From the NCBI RefSeq assembly GCF_963576615.1, contig NC_088712.1, positions 53,611,114-53,675,113 on the forward strand: DNA of 64,000 nucleotides. Reading direction: 5' to 3'. Of this stretch, positions 13,601 through 25,600 are shown piece after piece (position 1 is the first letter of the stretch; each line of letters starts with the position of its first letter). A program made the translations under genes and the position numbers. Source of the stretch: Watersipora subatra (lineage: Eukaryota > Bryozoa > Gymnolaemata > Cheilostomatida > Watersiporidae). Under the pieces are notes generated by a model. It ran no database searches, had not been told where the DNA came from, and saw only the letters and a list, made by a program, of their open reading frames with translations.

Positions 13601-16600
13601 AAATGGTGGAAACTTTGATTTTTTATTTTAATAAGTGTTTACTGGATTCCTAAAGGTACTCTTTACAATCACTTGTCTTCCAGTGTCACACAAAAGACTT
13701 TAATCAGTTGTGCTCCAGTGTCATATAAGAGACATGATTAATCTTGGTAACACTGTTTTGCTCCTAAAACTTCCTCCCAAGATATGAGAACTGTGTTCTA
13801 CTTCCGTGAGAAAGTATAGACTGTGTTCTGCTTCCCACCAGAAAGTGTAAACTATGTTCTACTCCCCACCAGGAGGTAGGGAGGGTTCAGTTCTATTTTC
13901 CGCCAAAGAGTCATTTTTTCAATAAAACTCAAAGGTATCCTTCCTCGTTCAAATGGGTCATGATCACAGAAACCATGGTTAAGTCGGAATTGTAAGATTT
14001 GGAGTTATCTACATTAGCAGAAGGAGAAAAATCTCAGTTATTTTGCAAAAAAAATTTTGATTATACATGTAGATTAATTACAGCAGATTTTACGGTCAAT
14101 AAACTGAATGCACGTTTACCATTAGTGCGAAAACATAGTTATAAGAAAACTGGTATTAAAGTTTGAGAAACGAAAACCAATGCATAGTTTTGTTTACATT
14201 TCAAACGTCATAGCAACCAATATCAAGAAGTTGTGATATTTATTTAGATTTCTGTATTTATATCCAAAAAATTATGCTGAATTTAAAAATCTAAACAGAT
14301 TTTAGCTGGTTGTCATAGAAATAGCTGTATATTTATAAGAAATTGTATTACTCAATTTTGCAGATATTAAAAACGGCTTGGCAGTACCGCGATATCGGGC
14401 ACAGTCAAATCATCAACAAAATCTTTAGAAAAATAACAACAGTAACATATTGCACACCATCGGTCTCTATATACATATACTTCGTTCTTGGAATTAGAAT
14501 AATTATTCTTATAATCAAATCTGATAATAATCCTATAAAATCGAATAATTATTCCTATAATTAAATATTGTAATAATCTTGTAAGAATCGTTAGGAAAAT
14601 ATCATCGTAATTTCCTTTACTTTCACTGCTTTTGACATCAGTTGGAATACCAAAATACTCATTATAAGGGTCCAAAATGTCAGAGTTATCTTTAAAATCA
14701 GCAAAAAAGAAACGATTATATTTATCGGACGCCATTTTTCAGTACTTCCTGTTTAGCATAGCAACGGTTTTATAGGGTTTTTCCGATGGTTAAAGACTTC
14801 TATTGGCTAAACTGACTTCAGATTCAGAAAGATCACTCTTTGATTGGTCCAGATGCACGTGTTACAAAAATCGTTACCAATATTATAAATTGAGTTAGTG
14901 CAACTTTAAAGTCGGATAACTCAACTTCGTGATTTGCGACTTGACCATGGTTACTGTGACCGCGACACATATTATTGATGTGCCCAAATGGCGCAGTACC
15001 TGGGTCTGGGTAGGTTGGTACACTCTCAAATAAGACAGTAGTAGCACCATTAGCTAAGGGTCCATAGACAACATAGGAATGTCCTGTGATCCAACCAATG
15101 TCAGCGACACACGCGTACACATCATCCGGGCCAACATTAAACACCGACTGCAATCCCATATTACAGCTGTTCAACAGACTAGCAAACAAGTCATGCAAAA
15201 CATGATGAACAAAATGATTCGCATGCGACACACTGGTAGTAATTAGCTCTTTGTTCCTATTGCTCTATATATTATGACTAGCAGGTGAAAGGATTTGTAC
15301 CTCACTAGCTAGTGCATGTCGAATATGCCTAAGGCAGAGTGCCAAATCAAGCCAGCTTGGTATGTTTTAACAAAAACCGTAGCTGTTAGTAGATTTAAAG
15401 GTTGACTGGCAACAAAATTTACATTACAGTTATTTGATATCAAAAGATTCACCATGTCTTACTCTGCTGCGTTGTAGGTGCAAAATATTTAGACATGTAA
15501 TTACAAGCTCTTAAAAGCTCAAAAACAAACGGTTAATCGTAGCCATCACGAAAACCACTGTAGATTGGAATCTCTTTCCAAAACGGTTCAAATGGGACGT
15601 AGTTGTACAAGATGGCTTCTGTTTACACTTTCACGCAGCCTCATTCGTCAAAATATTTTCACAAATATACTTCACGCATTCAATAAAACCAAGTCTATTG
15701 TTCTTACGCGTCTATTTTATCGTCATTATAATGCTGTCACTTTCAGCACTGATATCCTATAACCTACCGTGAAAATTCGTTTTAATTTTTCAACCTTAGC
15801 ACGAAGGAGTACATATCATTGTCTGATAAACATGACGAGTCTGTTGGTCACCTGTGATAATCGAAAAATGTTGCAGAAATTATTCGTGAAGTATGGGTCA
15901 CATGATCAGATTACAGCTAGACGATTAGACCAAGCCGAAACAAAACCGTAAAGTAGCGAGCATCTATAATTGATACAGGGTCTTCGGTAAGACCCGAAGC
16001 GTTTGTCATAAACTAGTGCTACGAGAAGTTTTATATTGAGCCTTTTATTGGCCTTTCAATTTACGTGAGAACATCACGTGACAAAATAATAACCAAATGT
16101 AATGACTATGTCAGAAAAATAAACTGATTTCGATCTACGGCGGTTTAGTGATGGCTACGATCAAATGTTAGATAGCATAATGGGAAATCATTTAAAAGAA
16201 GTTACATTTAGCGTTGCTATGCGAGCGCGCACAGTGTAAAAGAGATCTCATAGCATGAGAGTTCATAGTGTATCCCAGCAATATTATATCAAGTTAACAT
16301 ATGAAAATTGTTAAAGGTTGACTTGCAACAAAATTTACATTACAGTTATTTGATATCAAAAGATTCACCATGTCTTACTCTGTTGTGTTGTAAGTGCCAA
16401 ATATGTGGAAATGTGATTACAAGCTCTTAAAAGCTCAAAAACGAAAAGCCGCCGTAGATTGGAATCTCTTTATTTCGATGACGTAACCACGAAATTTGGT
16501 TATCGTCTTGTCACGTATGTTCTCACGTGAATTAAAAGGCCAATACAAAGCTCAATATAAAACTTATCGTAGTACTAGTTTATGACAAACACTTCGGGTT

Positions 16601-19600
16601 TTACCGAAGACCCCGTATCAAATATAGATGCTCGCTACTTTACAGTTTTGTTTCGGCATTATTCAATCATCAAGTCGTAATCTGATCATGTGACCCAATA
16701 CTTCGCAAATAATTTTTGCAGCACTTTTCGATTATCACAGGTGACCAACAGACTTGAAATGATTATCAGACAATGATATGTACTCCTTCAAGCTAAGGCT
16801 AAAAAATTAAACGAATTTTTAAGGTAAGTTATAAGATATCAGTGCTAAAAGTGACAGCATTACAATGACGATAAAACAGACGCGTAAGAACAATAGACAT
16901 AGTTTTATTTAATGCGTGAAGTATATTTGTGAAAATATTTCGACGAATAAGGTTGCAAGAAAGTGTAAACAGAAACCATCTCTCACAACTACATCACAGT
17001 TGAGCCGTTTTGGAAAGAGAATCCAAACTACAGCGGTCTCGTGTGGCTGCGATCTTCTGTTCGTTTTTGAGCTTTTAAGAGCTTGTAATCACCTTTCCAC
17101 ATATTTTGCACCTACAACACAACAGCGTAAGACATGGTGAATCTTTTCATATCAAATAACGGTAATGTGAATTTTGTTGCAAGTCAACCTTTAAGAACTT
17201 AGGCAACAACAACAACTAAACATGTTGTTATTTGTGCACTCAGTCAGTTTTATTTACAAGTATTTTGTATCAGTCAGTTTTATTTGTTCTTATTAATTTT
17301 ATTTTTAATTTATTTTATTCTTAAGGTTAACCTTTAAGGTTTGCACATAAAATATCCACACCCCAGATTAAACTAATTCATCAATTACCATTATCAACTT
17401 CCCCTAATATGATTGTTGCTGTATTCTTGATAATCACCAACTACCAAGTTAAACTCCAACTACTGAGCAGCCTTCCAAAATACTATGAATGGAGATGAAG
17501 AGTAAGTTGTCACGGCATCCAAACAGTCATTTGTTTTTATGAATCTGCTGTTGCTTCAAGGTGTAGAACTCCTAGTCATAGCTAAAATGACTTAAATCAT
17601 GCAACACAGCAAATAGGAAGAATGCAGAATAAGCTGTACAGAGTAGGCTACTCATTTTCATAAGGATACTATTTTATTTGAGGCATGATAAACGTAGAAT
17701 CCATGGCTATATCATACTGGTTGTCACCATTACTGTCTTATCATTCATGCTTACATATGTATAGCTCCCATGCATGATAGCTATAGTGAACCATAGCTAT
17801 AGTTCTCTATAGCCATAGTGAACTATAGCTATAAAGAGCTATAGATATAGTGAACTAAGGGTATAGTTACAAATGGCTATAGTGAACTATAGCTCGCTAT
17901 GGCTATAGTAGACTATAGCCATAGTAGACTATAGCTATAGAGAGCTGTTGCTACAATGAGTCAGGGCTACAGTGAGCCATAGCTATAGTGAACCATAGCT
18001 ATGGTTCTCTATAGCTAAAGTGAGAAATGGAAAAAGAGTCATGGCTATAGTGAACCATTGCTAGAGTGAACTATAGCTATAACACACCCTATCAAAAAAC
18101 ACACTTTCGATATAGCCATGCTCCAATATTTTACTAAGCATCAACATGTGTGGGGCAAGGAAACCGCCCTACTACTCCAGAGAGTGAGAGCATAACATAA
18201 CTTCTCAACATTTCTATTTTTGCTTATGGCAAACTTGCCTGATGGGTAACACTGGCATAGAGGAGATAGCCTGCAGTAGAATGTTGTATTCCCTTTGGTT
18301 TCCCTGTACTTCCTGAAGTGTACAGCATGAAGGATGGATCCTCACTCTCCATTATTTCAATGGCTGAATGCTGACACGCTTGGGCCATCAACTAACAGTT
18401 AAATTCGATAGAAAAATTACGACCTATTCACCAAACACCTTCCTTAGCGAGCTTAGATTGTAGTACAATGAACGAATTGCTAATACACTGTTACACAGTA
18501 GATGGAGAATAACTTTCACTACTGGGATTTGTCTTTTCTCATTGTAGCTATTATTAGGAGAAAAGCAGACAACTCTTAAACAATGATTATTTCAAATTTT
18601 TGATTTTAGAAAGTTATGAAATTTCCTAACAAAAATTTAATATAGAGCTCATAAGTAAGAGCTTACCTAATGTTGTTTCTACCAATACTACATAAATAAA
18701 AGCTTTCAGGTGTAAAATGTAGAGCTTACCTATTTTAGGAAAATACATCTATTAAATGAGCAGACAATACTGAAAAGACATGTACTCAAAAAACATGTAC
18801 ATAACTACATACTTCAAGTATATGCACCTGCATAACTACACACCTTGTCCAAAGGTAAGTAGATGTACATGTATAACTACATACCTTATCCAAAGGTAAG
18901 TAAATGTACATGTATAACTACATACTTTATTCAAAGGTAAGTAAATGTATGACTACACACCTTATCCAAATGTAAGTAGATGCACATGTATAACTACATA
19001 CCTTATTCAAAGGTAAGTAAATGTACATGTATAACTACATACCTTATTCAGAGGTAAGTAAATGTATAACTACATACCTTATCCAAAGGTAAGTAAATGT
19101 ACATGTATAACTACATACCTTATTCAAAGGTAAGTAAATGTATAACTACACACCTTATCCAAAGGTAAGTAAATGTACATGTGTATCTACATACCTTATC
19201 CAAAGGTAAGTCAAGAGGCATATTCGGCAGATCAGCTCCAGTTCTCTGAGATACGAAGACATGTTTAACAGACGGGCATTTAGCAACTGCGGCATCGACC
19301 GTTCTTTTCAGCTCTATAATCTTCCCGCCTCTCAGTGCCTGATCAGACGTAATGACAGCCGTGCAAGATGCTGACAAACAAAAACACGTTAGTTGTGTAC
19401 CCATGAGATGTGAATCATATCGAAAAATCACCGAAATCCTATAAAGTAGCTAAAAATTAATGGCACAGTCAAACCCCTACACAGCAAGTTTCAGCCTGTT
19501 TTTTGGAGCAAACATTCTTCTAAGGACATGCAGTAACCCATTTAGGTCATTCCTTATCACATGCACTGGGTAATTACTCTTAGCTTCAAATAAATGTGTT

Positions 19601-22600
19601 ACTTAAAACTATTAAAAAACTAAATTATAAAGCAATAATCAATAAAAGGAAGATATTATTGTTACCTAAGAAACACAAGAACACAAGTTTAGACTCAAGG
19701 TCATGATGCTTTGGGAGTTAAGGCGATGATAAAAATATGCAGCACACTTTTGAAGGTTCTGAACCATAATAGGTGAACTTGATGGTAAATTATGATAGTA
19801 AATGTTGCATATGTTAAATAAAAATAAGTTTTCTGCGTAAAAAACATTTATTACAAGTCTTTGATATAAGCCTTGTAATAAAAAGGGCCAACACCAGGCA
19901 TTCACTAGTTTTAACACAAAATAGACGATGTTCTAATTCACCCTTTACTATAGAATTATTTTGCTTCTTCTGATTGATGCCACAATACAATCAGTTTCAT
20001 CTTAGTGGCATCTTTGGATGAGTCATCTCTTTTGGGGATGTATTGCTCAATTTGTACTCACTCGGTATTTTAGTTTAAAAGCTAGAGCTTTGGTCCTCGA
20101 GATTCCATCTAAAATTCTTTGAAATCAACAAAATGTTTCACACAAGGCTGAATGTATTTGAAGTATATAAGCCATGTTTAATAGTTTTTCTCGGTTAGTA
20201 AAACCGGCAGCAAAAATAAAATGCTACCATTTTCGCAATTTGACCAAAAGGCTGACCTTCATTTTCTAACAAAACATCATAGAAAACGGACTTGAAAACA
20301 AGCAAAGTTCAAGTTGTAGATTCATAAACATAGTTTTGTGTCTTTAGAAATACCTTGGAATAGAAATATTGTGGTATTAAAGTGTGCATCTACTTAAGAC
20401 ATGAAGTGACCACATTATTATGCTGTGAATTCTGAGTAAAAAGGGCAATAACCATTTTTTTTTAAATGATAACCCAATATTTTAAATTTATTGTTGAAAA
20501 TTTCTGGTAGATCCGTAATGAATGTTTTGGTAAATAGGTACTACGGTGAGCCATGATAACGGCCCGGAGTGAAAGAGTTAACTTACATTAGTTTATGAAT
20601 ACATATATTTTTCTATTCATACGCTCATACACATATTTTTCCTAATTCTATTTTTAATGTTCTCTGGTCTTGTCACTGACACTCATAAAACTAAAAAGTT
20701 TCAAAAACTTCCAAGTCAGGTGTCTGAAATTACTCAGTGCATTTAAAGCACATAAATTACATAATTTTTTTATTATATATTTCAATACATCAGAGTCTTG
20801 GCTTTCGAATGAGCCTATATTCAATACACAAAGAATAATAAAACTATGAAAAACGGGGTGTCAAAAGTACGTCCTGCAAAAAAAAACACTTGGTTCAGGT
20901 ACTCAAAATGTGACGACATAATTCTCGTTTGGCCTTAGGTCGTCGATCCCTTTCGCTGCCATTGAGGCTGCGTTTTTCTGTGACAATCGGTGCTGTTAAA
21001 CCCGGAGAGCGCTAATAATAAACAAGGATTTTAGATAATCAACAATGCCCCGATCGTGCTAACGCCCGACCAATACAAACACATGTTCTGGGTTAATTAA
21101 TTATGCTTCAATAAATGTACTGTCGTTGATAAAAGTAATGAAATCACATCGATTAAATTATGACCTGCGGTTGCGTGGCCCTAGGACTAAATGTCAATCG
21201 CACTTTCGCGAGATCACGCAATGCTTGAAATTAATTAGTCTCATTCGTCACCCTTAACATCGCATTAAAAATAAAGAGCTAGTGCATAATATCATCGGGA
21301 AAATATAGTATGGTTCTTGGAGTCTGAGGTACTTATCATAGAAATAATATGTACATGGAGAACTAATGACACTGATTCCTTTGTCATCTTCATTCGTTCT
21401 CTGGAGTTGTCCTACCTTTGCCTGCCACTAGCGTCATTATCGTCACTTTCGTAGTTGATAAATAAGCTGTAAGAGCACACAACAACGAATATGAGAATTG
21501 TGACGTCACAATTTTCGAGACTATGCCAGTAAACTTTTTCGAGGTAAAGCTCTGGGGAAATCCTATAAACACCAACCAATGTCTGTCTCACCATGGCAAA
21601 CAATAGCTCATTCGAAAGCCAAGACTCTGATGTATTGAAATATACGATAAAAAAATTATGTACTTTATGTGCTTTACGCTAATATTTTCTCCCACTTCAT
21701 ATAGCACATTGGAAAAACAAATTTTGACGTTATTGTAAAGGTAGGGCCACACGTATCGTGTAATTTCAACTAATCTGGGAAATCCCATTTATACGAAATT
21801 TCTGACCTGCCACACGGAGTTTCTCCACCACGGATTCGTACGAAACTAACTTTCAACTAGCCAATCAGAACGCGGTGATAAATTGAAGCCGATTCCGTTT
21901 ATTTTTTTCTGGATATGCGCCAAAAAAACGACCTTCAACATTCAACTAACCTTTTCAACCGACCAATCAAACAACGATTCGTAGGAATTTCTGACATTTT
22001 GTCCAATTCAGGATTCGTTCATCGTGCGCAACCAACGATGGACGAATTCGTCCAAATGTCAATTCGTCCGAATCGTTTCGTCCAAATTACGCCAATTTCG
22101 TGAGAATTTTGTCTCGTGTGGCCCTACCTTAAGTGGAGGTTTGACCGCACTTGAGCGTGTGCTCAAATGAAAACTGGTTCAATTAACACACAATCTACCA
22201 AGCATGTACATGTACAGCTTCAAGAGGGGTGAACTTTCTCAACGGCCAACTCTATCCTAGCGCAGTAATACCAGTTCAACATATATGTGTATATATGCTG
22301 GTCATATAAGTTGGTCGTATATGTGCTACTCAAATGCACAATAAAAATCTTTACTATAATAACAACCCTGTCCGTCCATCTAAAGCCACGATTGTAGGTT
22401 GGGAAAAATTGTGACATAGTGCCGGATTCAAACTCGTATCTTTCAGCAAGGTAGACCAAGTGCACCAATCAACCGCCCATAGGATTTACAAAACAATTAT
22501 ATACTCATAGTTATTCTACCCGACGATCTCTCACAGCGCACTAGACTGCTAGTAGATATAGTATAGTACTGCTGTAGTACTATACTAGTACTACTATATT

Positions 22601-25600
22601 AGTACTACTATACTAGTACTATAATACTACTATACTAATACTACTGTAGTACTACACTAGTATTATACTAGAACGATACTAGTATGTCATAGTACTAGTG
22701 CTGTAGTACTACTGCAGTAGTATTAGTATTACAGTACTGTATAGTATTACAGTACTGTAATACTAGTATAGTACTACTAGTATAGTAGTACTATACTAGT
22801 ATAGTACTAATAATCTAATATACTAGTGTTAATAGTAGTAGTACAGTAGTAGTAGATATAGTGGTGATGTGTAAGTAAAATATTTTGCCACTAGATTTAC
22901 GTATGTGTTCCTGTAATGTGACAGGTCTGATCTAGAACATCTCTCTGTTCATCATTAATAATTTCCATTATAAAATACTGAGACACACAAGCCCTGCACC
23001 CTTCCACTCAGTCACCCTTCCTCTCCCTACATGCTCTTATAGAAGTAGTGGCCATGATATTGCTAGAGTCAATAAGCTCAACAAGATAAGCCCTACCATC
23101 TTGTATGCGAGCTGCTAGAGCCTCTGTGCTAAAACCGGCAAAGACAACGGTGTGCATGGCTCCTATTCGCACACACGCGAGCATAGATGCTACGGCTATA
23201 GGTGAGTTAGGCATGTATATCGCCACTCTATCTCCTTTCTGCACGCCATGAGCTTTAAGTACATTCGCTATCCTGCATGTCATCTCTTGTAGTTCTCTGT
23301 GAAATGATCAGAATTCTGTTGAAAACATGCTCTTTTCTATTTGAACTCAATTTACACTTTGGTTCATACTTGTGGTGAGTTAAGAATTCATAGTGAAACC
23401 AGCCAGTGAGGGCCAGTAGTCTAGAATAGTAGCGTAATAGTACTGGTGTTCTCAGACCCAGTTAACCAAACCGTTATTTTGACTAAAATAAAATAGTCTA
23501 ATTTTAAAAAAGATTTTTAGAATAAAAGTTTTTTGGGGTCATATTTTCTGTACTGGTGAGCTTCTGCTCTCCAAGACCAGTAGTTTAGTATTGAAAAAGT
23601 TTTAAAGCCAGCTAGTCACATTTACATAAACTATGCCCAGAATAGCATATAATAATATTTATAATAATATAATAATATTATATAACTAGAAATTCCACTG
23701 TCATACAGCCCACGACCAAAGTGATATTGGAAAAAAGAAAGGGTACTGATGGTTGAGAAATGCAATATTAGCAGTCAAATGGCACTGCAGTGCAATAGGA
23801 TAACTGCAATGGTAGCTGTAACGTACTGGGTGTGGGTGTTATTATATATACAACAAACAACAATAATTAAAGGAAAAGATTATATGTTTATATCTCTCCC
23901 CCTGCAATAGGAGAAATACAATATTGGCCAATATTAGAAGTAAAATGCACTGATATTATTAGAATAACCAATATTATTAATATAGTAATAATAGAAAACC
24001 AATGCACAATTTTGTTTACATTTCAAAACGTCATAGCTAACAATATCAAGAAGTGATATTTATATAGATTTTTAGAATATCTATTGTAAAAAGTGTTTGG
24101 TCATGACAAACAGCAATAATGAAAGGAAAAGATTATATGTTTATATCTCTACCCTGCAATAGGAGAAATGCAATATTAGAAGTAAAATTAGACTAATATT
24201 ACTATTAGTATGTCTATTATTACTAGTATTACTAATATTAGATGTAATTAATGTAATTAATTTTCATAAGTTGTGTGCACATGCATTTATCATAAAAACT
24301 CCCAAACTTCGCATCCGCTCATTTGGTCGAGGGATAATAGTATATTATTATAATATAATATTATATAAATGTTATATAATATTATATAAAATTTATATTT
24401 GTATACCCAGAATATTTGTATTCATCTTTCCACGCATATGACAAATTATATCGTTTCCCAACTCATGATACCAACATACTATACCCACCATCATATATTT
24501 TAGTTTATGAACTCTCTGTTACTGCAACCTACAATCAAATATTATGACTCGTCCACAATACTTTTATATTTTTTTGATTTATTTGATTTCTGGTTTCATC
24601 TTTGTTTTGGCATGTAACGAAAACATCATTTTGTTGCTGATTGCCAATAAAAAGTTATACATATTTTCCAGTTATTTCCAAGACAAATTTGTTACTAAAA
24701 ACGTAAAGTATCGAATGAGCAACAAAACTGAAACTACTGAAGTTCATATAATTTGTAGCAACCAGAGTTTGCAAAGAGAAACATGAAACAAAATCAGTAA
24801 TTTCCTGTCTTGAGGCTTGTAAGCTACGATAACCTATTGCTTATTTCATAATAACCATACTAAATTTATGCTAAAATATTTAAATGGATTTGTGCCTTTG
24901 AGTAGCCTACTCGCCATACGAGTCGCATGTCACTGAAAGCAGAGAGTAGAAGATAACTCCACATAATGGATACATAGAAGATTACATTTAAATTGCTGTA
25001 TGACGGACTAATAGATATAGACATAGTAAAAATTAGAAAATTCGTTCAGAAGAAAGAAAAGCAATAGTTTTAAATTCACATGTAAAGCTTTACTGTAATA
25101 AGAATCGTGAAATAAGAAGCCATGCTTTGATGTTAGAAAAAAGAATGCATTACATCCGAATTGAACTCGAATATCGGGCTTCGCAGCCACACGCCTTACC
25201 AACTACACTACTGGACCACCTAGCTGCATAATGGAATAATTGTGAACATAGTTATTACACCTGATGATCTCTCGCTGCACATAGAACTGCCAGTGTACTA
25301 GTCATTACTATAATCAGAGCTGTGTCTGTCCATCGCTTCGAAACCACAGTTGGCAATTGGAGAAAAGATTGCACGGTACAGAATTCGAACTTTTGGCCTT
25401 TACTATTAAAATATGTACTAGAGTGCACCCCAAGTTACGATGCCCCTGTTATACAATTTTTCGCCTTACGATGTATAGCAGGATGTTTTTCGCCTCCGCC
25501 ATACAACATTTTTTTCGCCACACGATATTAATAAATATTGTTTTCGAAATTCACATTTAGCAGTCGGGGTGCTGCTTACGTCGAAATAACGAAGATGCTG

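Larger units (their letters stand above)
19371..23096. other. ACSS1 intron 3 (3.7 kb) with two inverted-repeat elements, a SINE and a microsatellite
   Basis: Contains inverted-repeat element 20744-21676, MITE 21740-22128, a SINE copy (about 22,340-22,555) and a TAGTA-rich block (22545-22870). From 19,450 to 20,740 the DNA is AT-rich with nothing recognisable. Confidence 0.6.
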
